A DNA stretch of 64,000 nt. It comes from Whitmania pigra. Lineage: Eukaryota; Annelida; Clitellata; Hirudinida; Haemopidae. The translations under genes and the position numbers were made by a program. The stretch is taken from contig JAJTWR010000437.1 in the NCBI GenBank assembly GCA_021613335.1, forward strand, positions 865,001 through 929,000. The letters are read 5' to 3'. The notes below the pieces were generated by a model. It had not been told where the DNA came from. It ran no database searches and was given only the letters and a program-made list of their open reading frames with translations. This document shows, one piece after another, positions 35,819-49,795 of this stretch. Positions within the stretch are counted from its first letter, which is position 1. Each line of letters begins with the position of its first letter.

Positions 35819-35893
35819 GCCATCACCATCATCATCATCATCATCAAAATCATCATCATCATCAAAATCATCATCATCATCATCATCACCACC
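35819..35893. repeat. (CAT)n microsatellite
   Basis: CATCATCAT units with CAAAAT and CACCAC interruptions. It produces His-, Ser- and Ile-rich open frames that are not genes. Confidence 0.88.
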
Positions 35894-38800
35894 ATCGTTC
35901 GATACATTCGCATAATCTCAGACTCGAGAATAATGTTTGTTTGCCTTTTTCTGTTTTTATTTGTCGCTTTGTTTTTTCCCTCTTTATATTTTCGTTTACT
36001 GAACAGAATGGTCAGGGATGAATGCAAAAATACAAATAGGTGCCAATGAACAGAAGAAGATAGAACTATCTTGTCTCTCATCGTGTGTTGTAAAAAACCT
36101 TTGTTTGCAAACAACCATTGTTAGCGTAAACAATTTACAGGAGGCTGTGAATCTAGTCGAGTTGTTGATTTATCTCTGCCAACGTTTTTCCTCTTTTGTT
36201 TCCACAAGTGGTTCATGCTGGAGTAAATTATGAGGCTCATATGAAATGGAATAAACAGGTTGTTTATCGCAGAGTTTTTCTAATAAATTCAACAGTGGAT
36301 ATTGAGTAGCTCCAATGAAGGAAATGTGCGTGCATTTGGATGCTTTCTTCACAATGCCATCTCATCATCCTCTCTCACTTCATCGCTATCTCCAGAAGGT
36401 CACACTAGGCTTTTATAAATCTTTTGTTATTAATTCACTTAATGCATCAAATGTTAATCAAAGTCCACATCTTGCGCGGAACTTGGAAGTTCTGAGAAGG
36501 TCGACAGCATAAACTACTCGAGTCCTTAGCGATTCTAGCGTTAACAAAAACCAAAACAGCAACATAGTAAACATGATTACATAATTAAAAGAAAATGTTA
36601 TTTTTAACTAATTAAGCTGTGCTCAAGAAATGCTCTGAAGTTCTTAAAGTCGTGAGTTGATTGCAACATTGACAATTCACCGATTGTTCCTTTCAAGACT
36701 CGCATTTCGTCACTCGTCACGAGATGATGAATCGCTTTCCTCGTTAAGTTTTCAACCTGCTCGCCGATATGTGCCGAGTTCGAGATTTTTTTTCCTTTAA
36801 CGAGGGCTTCAACCCGCGTGGAACCAAACATTCCAATCTTTCTCTCCAAAACTCTACGCCTATCCATCCATGCAACAACTGCTCAGACTTTCTTTATCTG
36901 GAACTCTTGAAATTTTGAACTCTCTATTTTCTTTGTTTCATCCTGTTCCTCTCAGCGCATTTTTGTTCATCTAGTTTTCTCTCCTTCCATCCACCGGTGG
37001 CTGATGTTCGTAAACAATATCAGTTGATAATAGCTTATCCACGTCAGTTCCTCTCCTGTAAGGTGAAGAAGACGGCTGAGGCTTTAAATGAGAATCAATT
37101 ACTTTGGCAAATATTTGCGATTTATCAACGCGAAACCAAAATGAGGGCTGATTGTTAACAAGAAAAGAAACAAATCTCATCTGAAAAACCTCACCAATGT
37201 GCAGAGGTATTCAAAGAGAAAAGGCGCACATTTTCTCTTATTGATGTTTAAAGGACTTACTTAACGCCGATAAGCTTATGAGGGAAGATTTCAAAGAATC
37301 ATTTCAAAAGAAAGTGCAACACTCGTCCTGTCGCTTTCGTGTTCAAACCAGCCTGCACCCCCCAGAGTGCCCTTGGGAAATGACGATTACACTCACTGCC
37401 GTCATATCAGACACAAATGCATGAGACATTCAAAAGATCATCAGCTAAATACAAATACAAATACAAACAATCAAAATACAAAACACCATCAACTCGCAGC
37501 AATAAAACAACATCGCAACAATTACAACAACAAATTGCACCTAAGTCTTGAAGTGATGGAACGAAGGAATTTACTAAAAGTTAAATAGACCTTTTTTGTT
37601 ATCTCACTGCCTTTTCTTTAATTTCTTTCAAGCTATCGTTGTTCTTGTAAGCAGATGGTCGTGAGGTATACGTAACAGTGCTGCAGAGTTTATTATGTCC
37701 TTTCATGTCTACTTGCATGCTCTGTGCCTTAATGAATATTAAGTAGTCGTTCGTTCATTAATATTAAACTGCCGAGGAATGAGAATATAGGTTATCGGCT
37801 TTTGATGACCATTTTTGAACGTATGCAAATGAGGTGACATGCCCAGCAAGATATTTGTCATTTTGGTTGGTGCTTTGTTGGACGAGCTGGCATTCGTAGC
37901 TTCTCTGGACCACTCGAAAGACGAATAGCAACTTGTTGAACTAAGAGACGAACAAATTGGTTCGAACAAATACAATTCCGTCATCAATCGACTTTAAATC
38001 TCGAATCGTCTGAAATCCTCGCCTCAAGTTACGAAGCTATAGTCAAATGATCGTTCGGCAATGTTTTCCATGGAAAAGTTTTGCACAAAAGTTGTTCGCA
38101 GTTGCAGCTTCTAATCGAAGTAAAGATGCAGGAAGTGAATGGGGAGGCATTCATTTAATGAAAAGCAGGCGAATACGAGACGGAGAGGGAATCAAAATTC
38201 ATAGCGATAAAGTTTGCGCATTCTCTATGGCTTTGTTTGATCTGGTCGTCGTCATCATTTGAAGAACGTGTGCGCGTGAAGCACGAGCGCACATCACACG
38301 CACAGGAGTGGTACGGAGTAGGCATTGCCAGCCGAGCAAGGACGACGTTATGACGAATCCTTTAGTTTCGAATCGATGGCTCAGGCGCCGCCCCAGGCTT
38401 TCAATGTTGAATGAAGTTTGGTGAAGGTGACGACGCTGAATGATGTCGGTGATGGGGAGGATGCGCTGCAGCAACAAAGTCGATGACAACGAAACGTGGA
38501 AGTCGCCGATGGAAGGTTGCCATGACAACTCCGACATCCGGCGTCGAATTGACATCGTCTTAACAGTGGTACACGGGCACTGAATACGCGCACGTGTATG
38601 GCGGACACCTGTTCGTTCGTTGAAGACGTTCGAAGCTCTATGAGCGTGGAGACGTGAAACAAAAACAAAAAAAACACTGGAAATTTGACCGTGAAGGAAA
38701 CTGTTTAGTAATATACAAGTTTAGTATACTTAAGTTGCATTTGTGGTGACGGTTGGATGCATAGGTAGATCTTGAGGTTTGCCGGAATGGCCGACACATT

Positions 38801-39685
38801 CTACTTGCATCCAGCCCAGCTATTCGGCGTGCGAGAGTTCGTGAATCGTCCTCAGTGAAGTGTGCCGCGGTGATGATGCCTGCCTCCGTGGAACAGGTGT
38901 TGCTTGCTTAAGGCAGGATCGATTTGTATTTGATCATCATCGTCTACAGACGGGTAATGCGCCGTGTTATATTCACCGGGGACAAGTAGCATCTCTGCGT
39001 TGAGAGTCGATCAATGTCTGTTTTTGAGGCTGCATCTGCAACGTTTGTGCCTCTCTTCCTTCGCTTTTCTCTCACTTCTTCTTCCCATCTTTCACCTATA
39101 CCATCTCTCTATCTGGCGATCTCTATTTATCTCCAGAGTTTCAAATCTCTACGCGCCTTCTTTCGTCCGTCGACCGTGATTTTCGAAAGGAACGATGCGA
39201 ACCAGGTGAGGCCTAATCTAGGTAAGCAAACGTTATTCGGGAAAGCAGCGCTACATAAAGGGGAGAGATGCGGTTTCTGGAGAGGGTGTGATGATCGATT
39301 GAGTATGACGCCGATGTTGACGATGTAAGCTAGGCACCATCTGTCGTCTCAGGAGGTTGCGAGAGCTACCTCATCTTCTTCTTCTTTCACGAACCTGCGC
39401 TTACCTGGTTCTTCTGATTCGCTCGCTTCCTAACAAAAAGGCATTCGTTCGTCGTTCTTTTGTTGTTCGCCTGTTGACTTCTTGACCTGCTCGAGGCTCG
39501 ATGTGGCAACAATGACTTCTGCGAGGAACTGTAATTCGTAAGACTATTTATTGAATCTCTTCTCGATCAAAATGTGCTGTGTTTTTATTTGTGCTTAAAC
39601 ACTCGCTAGTTTTAGTTGAGCTCATTGTAAATTTTGTTAGTTAGCTTCTACGATGGTTTTATTTTGCAGATAAATTATTTGAAAC

Positions 39686-42600
39686 ATGACTGAAATTAAC
39701 GTGAATCATTCAGCTGTAAACGGTGAGTTTTCTAAAATTGTCTTTGTTTTACCGATGTTAATAAACTATTTATTAAGTTAATCGACGACAATTAGATACG
39801 TGAGGTCCAGACGTGCGTGTTGTTTTGATTCGAGCGAAAGCACCTTTCAATGTTTTTCATTCTTAGAATATGAGCTTTCAAACCATCGATCTTTTACATT
39901 TTCAAGATTTCTCGTAAAAAGTATCGCTTTATTAATTTACAAGATACTGATCATGAACCATGCTCAAAGAAGAGATGTTTCGCTTGCAAAAATTCTGCTT
40001 GGTGCGAGTCATTTCTTGAGCTGTTATTTTTCGTTCTGCCACAAAAGTGTTTTCTTTCTTGAACTCCATTCTATCTATATGCACAAGGAGAAAAATATTT
40101 TCTGTCACAAATTAACAAAACATTCACTCGTGATTTTATCTTATGATGCGTTTTTTTTCGGAATAACATAAAACTTTATTTTCTTCTAGGAACTGCAAAT
40201 TACACGAATGCCATCGGCGACAGTAGCGATCACGAAAGTTTCAAGACAGAAAATTTGTCGAAGAGCGATTGTGAGTTTTCCTCGAAACTGGTGATCGTAG
40301 AAACAGTCAATTCAGAGGATAAGTACGACGAAAGCTTCCAGAACGAAAGTGCCGGTGAAAACAACAAAATTCTGACTCTTGATAACAACAATGGAGTGCC
40401 TGTTGGACTCGTCAAGTCAGAACCACACCAAGTCTGCAACCCTGCGTTGTCTATCAAGCTTTCCCTGGGAAGATACGAAATCGCCAAAGTTTCCAAGCCT
40501 CAGATCAACCTGAGAACGCCAAGCCTGGTGAGTCAAATTCACAAGGTCGAAAATAACCACGCGCATTTCGTAAATGTGGCCAAGCCTCGCAGCACGCCGG
40601 CAAGAGAAGCTGTAGACCCAGCAAAGTACTACATATTGAATGATGAACCAGATGGCACGAAATACGCCTGTTCCAAGTGCGGCAACGTATACAAGTGGAG
40701 AAAATCTCTCAACAAACATTGGAAAGAGAAGCACGATGGTGAGGCCCCTCCCTCGCTAGCAGAAAGGGAAAGAATGCTTAAATGTCCCCCTCAAAATTTT
40801 CCAAAACATTCCACTCTTCACGTGACATCCGGCGTAAATAATGTCGGTCCAAAGAGCATTCTCTTTCCATCCAGTGCTGTATCTCTGGCGAGTTTTAAAT
40901 CGACGAATCAGATTAGAATTCCAACTAGCGTGTACACCCTGGTGAATGTCAACAAAACTGCCGAAGCATCTCTGAGCCGATCTCGATCGAACCAATCTTC
41001 GACTAGTCATTCCCCGAACACAATTTGGAAGCCGCAAATGCTTCAAAGCAGCGACTTAATAGCAGTTTCCCCTGCCCACCAAGCTGCCTGCAAGTATAAA
41101 AGCTCCACGAAACACTTTTACGACAACTACGGCGTCCTCGACCTGTCCGTCAAGGGTGCTTCGGATCAGGAGAAGCCGATCGATTTTTCGACCAAGTCTG
41201 CCACGAAAAATGACGATCAATCGATTCCAAATGATTTAAGAAAAAAGGTTGACGGACCTAATAGTGAAAATCAAGATTTCACCTGCTTCCAATGTCATCT
41301 GAAATTCAATCAACCGATTGACCTAAACAGTCACTTTGCCTGTCAGCACATGAACATCTTGTATGAGACAGCAGATGATAACATTTACACTCTAGATTCT
41401 AGAGACCATCTATCTGGATGCTTAATTCAAAGTCCTGTAAACAATGGTCCCGAGAGCATCCAGTGTGTGATCTGTGGTTTCACTGAAAGGTGGGACTGGC
41501 AAATGTTCAAACACTTTGAAAGTGAACATTTTGGAATTGAACCGAATCCCTACAAAACTTCCAGAATTACTTATTCGGATGCAAGAATGGATGCTTCGCC
41601 TTCGTCTCCTCAAAGTCCCGTTGAATATACTGGCGCAATGGGACTCAACAGTCACTTGTTAAATGCAGAAATGCTTAAAAAATTTGGTTTTCCAGATAAC
41701 AGTGTTCTTGATTTTGAAAGTCAGGGTACGGCCATTGTGATTCCAAAAGCTCCCGAAGAAACTGCTTTGCACGCGAGAAGTGGTCCGCACAAGATTAAAT
41801 CTCAGGAGACGGTGTTAACAGACGATGGAACGGCCTTTCTTTTGCCCGAGGCCACGGAGGAATCTTCTTCAAATTCTGAAACTGTCAGAGTAACTTATGC
41901 TGGGAAATCAGGAAGGGGAAAGAAAGAAAATTCACTTTATAATGGTGACATTGTCCTCCCATATGAATGCAAACTGTGTGGATATAGAGCCAGATGGCCA
42001 TCTGAAATGACTCAGCATATGAAAAATCACTCTGATGAGAAACCCTACCAATGCCCACAATGCAGTTACAGGTTTGTTCCATTCTTAGCCTGAACATTAA
42101 ATTAGTAATGAAGATATTTTGGTTGCCAGGAATCTTGCGAGACTAATGATAATGTTGGTTTTTTGTAGGTCAAAATGGAAATGGGATGTCGTGAAACATC
42201 TGAAGAGATGCGGAGGTAATAAAGAACAGGGCGAATCGTCACAAAAGCGCAAGAGAACTTTCCCAAAGGCGTTCCCTGAAATGTCTTCCAGCGACAGCAA
42301 CAACGATGGTACCTCTAGCAGCAAGACTTCAAGCTCTGATTCTTCTCAAAACCAAAGAGAGGTGATCTCTAAGGGTCCCTCTAATGTAACATTGCAACCA
42401 AATGACAAGCCAAAAAAGAGATGCTTTGAAGAAGGATCAAGTCCGCAGGGAGACAGGACCGACTTCGAAGCGATGTCGAACTCCGTTTCAAATGCATCTT
42501 CCGATCACCACTCGAACCTCCACCCGTGCGACCAGTGCTACTTCGTGGGTCACAGCCCTGCCGAGCTCAAAAGGCACTTGAGAGTTCACTCCGACGAGAA

Positions 42601-43900
42601 GCCTTACAGTTGCAACACGTGCAGCTACTCATCCAAGTGGAAGTGTGACCTGAAAAAACACCTCAGAACGTACAACCATCTCCCTGCTGTGCCCATGGAC
42701 CAAGGAAAGAAGTTTCCATCGGGTCGAGATGCCTTCGATCGTGCCGCGGTTAATCCCGAGGAGAAAATGATTCTCGACGGTGAAGTGTTCTTCGAGGGTA
42801 GGCTGAAATGCAAGGAATGCTCTTACGAAGCTACCAATATGATTGCACTCGTAGAGCACGTTGCCAAGCACAATACCAATGATTCACCTATTGAAAATCA
42901 TGCTTCTGGTGATAACGAAGAATTCTCTGAGAATTCAAATATTAACAGTGAAAACATTAAACTCCAGTTGATGTTCAGCCTTGGATTGCACCAAATAAGT
43001 TCAAGCACATATTGTCCTGGTAATGCAGAAAACACTGAACAAAACCAACTACATAGACTTTCAGACCACTCCACTGAAAATAAGGTAAAACGAGAGTCTC
43101 AAGCAATTGATTACACCATTGAACAATCTAGGAATAATGGTGATCATCTGGAGGAGGAGGAGGAGATGGTCCCATCTTTTGATGAAAACCAGATTCTAGA
43201 TTGTAGAAGGCAAAATTGTTTCAATAACTCAAAGTCTGAGAAAGGCTCATCTTCAGATTCTAAAGTATCCCCTAAGCTGTTCAGATTACAAGAGCTGACA
43301 ATCAACAACACGAGATTGAAACTGATCATCAAGAGTGACAAGCATTTCTACGGCTGCGTCAAGTGTCCCTACGTCTCGCTCAGCTCTTTTCGTGCCGTGT
43401 ACCATAGCAGGCAGCACGGCTCGAGGAAGAACTTCAAGTGTTCCTTCTGCGACTATTCCAACAACCAATTGACTTTCGTTCGCAAGCATACTGCCTCTCT
43501 TCACGGTGAAGAAAACAACAACAATTTCAGAAAGTCGAGTGGTTCGGCAACCAAAAAAGTCGATCATTTCAGGATAATCGACAGGACGAATGCAAACTTA
43601 AGAAACAATGTCTGCATCAACTGCGGGTACATCTCTCTCAACGGGGCTGCTGTGGTCAAGCACCGGCTGACGAGACCCTGTTCTCAACTGCTCATCAAGC
43701 ATCCTTTACACCAACACATGGGTGACGTCTTCTCGTGCGGCAAATGTTCGTTCAAAACCGACGAACGGCTGGCCATGGTCAACCACAGCAAAGGCCATGG
43801 CTCCTTGCTCGAGTACAAGTGCCTTAATTGTGACTTCAGCTCAAGTTTGATGAACGTGATTCGGGCTCACGAGAAGCACCAGCACGGTTCAGCGGGTTGA
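39686..43900 (+). CDS. Multi-C2H2 zinc-finger protein with CtBP-like motifs, orthologue unknown
   Basis: Coding exons 39686-39722, 40190-42071 and 42169-43900 join in phase to 1216 aa. The first exon begins after an acceptor at 39669, so an upstream leader exon is expected. About 13 zinc fingers are visible: one near residue 173 (CSKCGNVYKWRKSLNKHW), single ones near 378 and 438, a pair from about 606 to 660 (CKLCGYRARW, CPQCSYRSKWKWDVVKHL, split by intron 2), a pair in exon 3 (CYFVGH, CSYSSKWKCDLKKHL), and six further C-terminal ones. Many have the short aromatic pattern CxxCxY seen in hunchback-, REST- and ZFP64-like proteins. GVLDLSVKG (about 328) and KPIDFSTK resemble CtBP-binding PxDLS motifs, and VKSEP (about 87) fits a SUMO site. 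It is probably a nuclear transcriptional regulator, likely a repressor. I do not recognise a specific family member. Confidence 0.88.
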
Positions 43901-46199
43901 TCTTCGTTTTCTTGTTAAATACTTTAAAGTGCCTTTTTGTTTCACTGGTGTGAGTAGAGTTCTCCTGGTGTTTTTTATTTAAATTCCTTTTTCGTTAAGT
44001 CCGTCGTGTTGGTGGTGGGAGGTGTTCAAAGTATTTTTTAAGATTGTTTACTTTCCGTTTCTACGGTTGCTCGCGTAAATGTATCATATTCTTAGTCAAT
44101 TCATTTCTTCTAGTGCTATATAGGTGGCAGGATTTTTCAAATTACATATTTTTGCCTTTTCTTGTTTGTTCAAGTTCCCCAATTATCTTCGATTGCAGTG
44201 CCTGAGCAGAACATATTACTTTTACATTATTCATCGGTTTGTGGTGGATCAAACGTTCAAATATCTAATTATTGCGATCTTTTTCTCACCGGCAAACATA
44301 TCATTTTGAGGCCGCACATCTCACGATGGACGACGCCCTCCGCTTAAGGATCTTAGTTAATCTACATTAACCCAATGAAACTGGGATATTTGTTGACGGC
44401 TCATAAAATTTTTACAATACATAAAAACGCCTTTAATGTTCGTGCCTTGATTTTTTTATTAAAATTTTCTACCTAAAACTGGCGAATGACATGTGATAGA
44501 CTTCCTTTTTATCTTGTTTGCAGTGCTGGTTTCCTTCTGTTGTTAGATCATTCTTTTCGAGTCTTCGTGCGATTTTATCATTCCTTTAGTTTGATTCTTA
44601 GATATTTTTGATCAAATAAATTTTCAATATTAAGGACATTTACTCGCTGTTTTCTTTTTCTGGGCTTTCGGGGTTTTCAAAGAAATGTTGCCGAGAAATA
44701 ATTGGCAACGGGGTGGTAGAATTTAGTATTGTAGCATAATTTGATTAATGTTTGCTGCATCTTGGAAAGAGCGCTAGAAGTAATTGAGACATAAAACTAG
44801 GCTTTTGGTGAATTTAGGTTGTATTTTAAGCCAGCGCATGCGTGGTTGCATGAATTAAAAAAAAGTAAAATGCGATCCAGATTTTTGAAACTCTATGAGA
44901 CTTTATGCCATACCAAAGCGATGAACTTCAATCTGGATATTTTAAAAAATTAAAATCGCAATTGAAAGTTTCTCCTTTGAGGTGATTACAAGAGCGTTAT
45001 TATGAATGCTGTTAGATTTCTTTATGAAAAGTTACAATAAACAGAAAGCATGGATGGGCGTGAAGTTGAACAATGTTTTTATATGAAGATCTTGAAAATT
45101 CCAAATTTCTCAAATGCTGTACTTAATGAGTGTCTCTCCTAAATTAGTTGATAATCAGAATAGTAGCCGGTAATGATTTTGTTGGTTACCAGACTGTTGC
45201 TCAAATTGGCAATAGATCACATTGAATGGCGGTTCATTGATTCCGTTTGAGTTGTTAGTTTGGACACGATTTGTGTAACATAATGTTTGCATGCCTTTTC
45301 AGGAAATATTAAAATTTTATTATGATATTTTGGTATTGAGCTTTTTTGCTCAACAAATATTTTGCAGTTGAGCTACTGAAAAGAATCTGTCAAGTTGAAT
45401 TCGAATTAATTAACTTTAGTTTAATTGTCATATTAATTCACAAATATAAATCAAAAATCATTGGATAGTTTCTGGTCAAAAATTGCTGTTCGAAATGTCT
45501 AATTTCCAAGTTCATCTTCAAGGAAATGGTCGTTATATCTTTAAGTGCTCCCCTTTTTTCGCATAACTTTTAAATAGGCATTTATGCACTCAAATTATAC
45601 TATATAATTTAAATATCAATACAAAAATCTTATAATGAAGTTAAAAAGAAATTTATCCTTAGACTAATTAAGCTGCAATACGGATAGTACGGGCAAAGTT
45701 AAACCGTGATAATTAAATTCGTTTAAAACTTGTTATTTTATACCTTAAATTATTTTTATAGACATTTGTTGAATTTAATGTTTAAACTGCAACTTTGGCC
45801 ATTAAACAAATCATTCATTTTCGCGATGAGAGATGTCAGTCACACTCGACAGTCAGATAACATCACCAATTAACCAAATTTTATCCAAAAGAAACTACTA
45901 CAGAAACAAACTATGAACTTTTGAACATTTACTTCTCTGTTTAACTGGGACTGGATTTTTCAGAGTTGTTTTTCTCTGGATGAGTGCTGGAACGCCTTCA
46001 CGAACATTATTTCAGATGTGTCAGACATTCCAATTGATCAAAAACGCAAAATTCAGAAAGGTCGAGTTATATTAGATATGGTTCACTGTACTTGGTAAAA
46101 GCAGAGCATTGCAGATGATGGAAGGAGACAGGTGACGAAAAAGGTGATTTAATCAAATAAAACGATTTGAAAAGAAGACCAATCACTAAATTAAACAAA
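43901..46199. other. Zinc-finger gene 3' UTR and intergenic DNA
   Basis: A polyadenylation hexamer AATAAA lies at about 44615, so a 3' UTR of about 0.7 kb is plausible. Beyond it the sequence is AT-rich and no coding region or named repeat is recognised until the LINE begins. Confidence 0.5.
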
Positions 46200-47995
46200 T
46201 TAGGTACAAACCGAGTTTGGTCTGATAAGAAGGGCTAACTTAAATGGGTTCTACGAATACATCAATAGAAAACTCTTCAACCATACCTCACTCGGCGAGA
46301 TTCAATGCGACAACAAATCACTCACTTGCGATCCTGAAAAGGTTGCCAACATCTTCAATGACTATTTCGCCAGTACTCCTGATTTCTGTATGCGGACCAA
46401 CACCCAAATAGATCACGTTGTTTTTACTCCAGAAATAATTACTCGTTTGAAATAAGTTCTCAAAACATTTGATGGCTCAACTTATACCGGTCCCGACAGC
46501 ATATCAAACATTTTACTCAAGAAATGCGCCCGCAGTTTGGCATTACCATTACGCCCCATTTTTGATGTGTCCATGAAGACTTGTAAATTGCCACATGAAA
46601 GGAGAACTGCCCTCATAACTCCAATCCATAAAAAAGGCCCAACCAGCTTTCCCACCAACTATAGGCCTATCTCTTTGACTTGCACTTGTTGTCGGGTCAT
46701 GGAAAGAATCATAAACAAAAACATTTTGGCATTCCTATCCAACGATGATCTCGTAAAAAACAACAACATGGCTTTCTTGAATCTAAATCACAAACTTATT
46801 AGAATGCAACCATGATTGGACCATTACGCCCCCTAGGAAAAATCCATTGGCGTTGTTTACTTAGATTTTATTTATTTAGATTTTTGATTAATTTATCTAT
46901 AATTTTGAACATAACTTGCTGTCTTCGTCCTTTAATAATATGTTTTCCAAATCTTCAGATATCCACTCTTACAATCTAACAGTTCCTCACTATTTAAATC
47001 TCTGCTTAAAAAATACATTCTCTCCAGTCGTTGAGTTTCACCATTTTATCATTCATTTTATCACCCTTGATTTTTTGTCACAGTCTCCCGGTTAATCTGT
47101 ATCTTTCATTGTCACGCGTTAGCTAGTTTTGTCATGTTTTCTTCATTTTTCAATGTTGTCATCAATTTACTCATGTCGTTGGCAATAGAATTTTTGCAAT
47201 CTCAATCTCAATTAATCATTTATGTAAAATCTCTTACATAAGTGTCGCCGAATTAAATTCCCTTTGGATGCACCCTGAATTTGTGATTTTTTTTGTATGA
47301 TTTATGGATTTTCGTTTAGAGTTTTGAAAATGAATAAACGAATTCAGTTCAGATTATCAAAAAAAAAAAGGTTCGAATCCATCCCAAGCTGTAGCAAAAA
47401 ATACGATCTTAGGGCATCAAAACAATCTTTTTTTCTCTGGGCGTTGGATTCAAAGTTTGCGGATCCATGAGACCTAGGATTCTAAATACAATCACCATCT
47501 TCAGGATGCAATTACTGAACTGACCCATTGGAGTGACAGATGGCAGCTAAGATTGGCACAGGATAAATGCTTCAAATGCTGTGTTTGCGGTTGTTCTAGA
47601 AAGAACCACAAACTAAAATATTTCACAAACAATCAGCAGTTAACACAAGTTCCTCTGATATGGAATCTCGGAGTGTACCTCGATGAAGGTCTCAACATTT
47701 GCCTTCCATATAAAAAAAGCATGTCTCAAACTTCTCAGACTCCCGACTCTTGAACGGCAACGTATTATTTTATAATACTGATTATAATACTTATAATACT
47801 GAGTATTGACATGCTTTGCTCATACTTTCAAAATACGGACAGACATATGCGCAATCGAAGCCACGAAAGTCTCACTTATTAATCGTCTTACGAAATTCTG
47901 AAGCTCGCTCCCCGAGGAGATGGTGAGAGCTAGTACTTTTTCACGATTTAAAAGTTTAGTTGCGCATGCTGACCTCTCTCAGTTGTTGTTGATTG
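46200..47995 (+). mobile_element. Decayed non-LTR retrotransposon (LINE), jockey/CR1-like
   Basis: The + strand reads broken reverse-transcriptase segments. First comes PEKVANIFNDYFAST with an in-frame stop at 46453. RTALITPIHKKGPTSFPTNY and RPISLTCTCCRVMERIINKN follow (46600-46720), matching the NYRPISLT block. After a gap comes RWQLRLAQDKC with WNLGVYLDE (47530-47700), and SLPEEMVRASTFSRFKSLV near 47910 as the usual C-terminal block. Between 46820 and about 47370 the coding match is lost and a short poly-A is reached at 47360, which looks like a second 3' retroelement end inserted there. The 5' half of the element is missing. Confidence 0.85.
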
Positions 47996-48187
47996 AGCTT
48001 CATGCCCTTTGATCAAATTTTTGAAATTATAAAATAATTAAATAGTGAATGAGATAATTACGATAACCTTTGCGCAGGCCGCATGTTTCACGTGCCCATT
48101 TAACTTTTTTTTTTAGATTTTAATGTCCGTTGCGTAGCTAGATGATTAGGACAGTGTTCCAGCACTTATAAAGATTAATAATGATTG

Positions 48188-48262
48188 CATTCATAACACA
48201 ATATTATTCATGAAAAATGTTTGTAAAAAAAGCAATCCCCTGCGAATTCTAATTTCAATAAT
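48188..48262. repeat. Dispersed repeat, left copy
   Basis: The segment containing CACAATATTATTCATGAAAA and GTTTGTAAAA is about 80-85 percent identical by eye to 49718-49795. It is part of the material that interrupts the SINE. Confidence 0.75.
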
Positions 48263-48289
48263 TTTTAATTTGTATCTCAATTGTATCTA

Positions 48290-48295
48290 ATAAAA

Positions 48296-48326
<31 letters not shown>
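48290..48326. repeat. (AATA)n tail
   Basis: About nine AATA units, typical of the 3' tail of a non-LTR element. It marks one end of the insertion into the SINE. Confidence 0.85.
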
Positions 48327-48327
<1 letters not shown>

Positions 48328-48904
48328 GTAACGTAGAAGGGTTCGAATCTCCGCTGACATCGTGAGAGGCGCAACCTTAACCATTAGGCCAAGCGGGCAC
48401 ACCATGCCTGTTTTATGGCACATGCATTATGTATGAGTTTTTAAAATTAGTTTAAAAGCAATTGAAGAGTTTAAAATTAATTGAAGAGTTTAAAAGTTGG
48501 CGGGCAACCACAATTGAAGTAGTTGATGCCCTCACTGGATGCACGTAACCAACAGAGTAGCAGAGTAATGATTTGGAGGTTATCATATTATCAAGGTTAA
48601 TTTTAAAACGTATTTATTTTAAATGTCATTGAAATATTTTTTTGAATATTTATTACTTTTGTTCTTTAAAAGAAACCCACGATGAAACAACTCAAATGAT
48701 TCATGAATCAATTAATCATTCAAACTATTAATTGCTGTAACCAAAATCATTCGTATTAAATGTTTATTTAAAATTATTAATGGTATATTTAGAGTGCACG
48801 AAAATCCGACATGGATACGAGGCTCAGTACCTGAACTCCAAAAGTAGCCGACATAGGAGTATCACTCCTTTTAATGTTGAGGAGTTAAGATTACATTTTT
48901 CTAT

Positions 48905-49556
<652 letters not shown>

Positions 49557-49717
49557 GGCCATTCTTTTTTGATGACGATGAGGCAAAGTTTCTGGAAATA
49601 CAAACTTTGTTTTCTTTTCTGCTGTAATAAGTATCATCATTCGATATCTTACGCAGCAGTGTTTCAAGAAGGATAGATATAATAACGCTACTAATACTAC
49701 TAATAATGACTAATAAT

Positions 49718-49795
49718 AATGGAATTCATAGCACAATATTATTCGTGAAAAATATGTTTGTAAAATAACAATCTTCTGCAAATTCTAATTTTAAT
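49718..49795. repeat. Dispersed repeat, right copy
   Basis: CACAATATTATTCGTGAAAA and following bases repeat 48188-48262 in the same orientation. The two copies flank the (ATT)n block. Confidence 0.75.

Larger units (their letters stand above)
28279..39669. other. Long gene-poor interval
   Basis: Over about 11.4 kb no conserved protein or RNA gene was recognised. Short frames occur (for example 30060-30335 and 38199-38677) but have no recognisable domain. From about 33000 to 39500 the sequence becomes noticeably less AT-rich than the introns elsewhere. The interval lies upstream of the zinc-finger gene, so it may hold its enhancers, promoter and untranslated leader exons. Simple repeats and one possible promoter inside it are listed separately. 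Confidence 0.5.
48121..48405 (-). mobile_element. tRNA-derived SINE, family B, split by an insertion
   Basis: Minus strand 48405-48338 starts GTGCCCGCTTGGCCTAATGG (A box) and reaches GATTCGAACCC (B box). The rest of the same element, by comparison with the copy at 55752-55857, is at 48166-48121 (reverse complement of GTCCGTTGCGTAGCTAGATG). About 170 bp ending in (AATA)n separates the two parts, so something inserted into the SINE. It is not a functional tRNA: no acceptor-stem pairing was seen. Confidence 0.75.

Noticed and set aside
35586..36114. His-rich and Met-rich overlapping frames
   Set aside because: Overlap on both strands across a (CAT)n run; no conserved domain.
48338..48405. tRNA gene on the minus strand
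   Set aside because: A and B boxes are present but the acceptor and anticodon stems do not pair, and the sequence recurs with a common non-tRNA tail, so it is a SINE.
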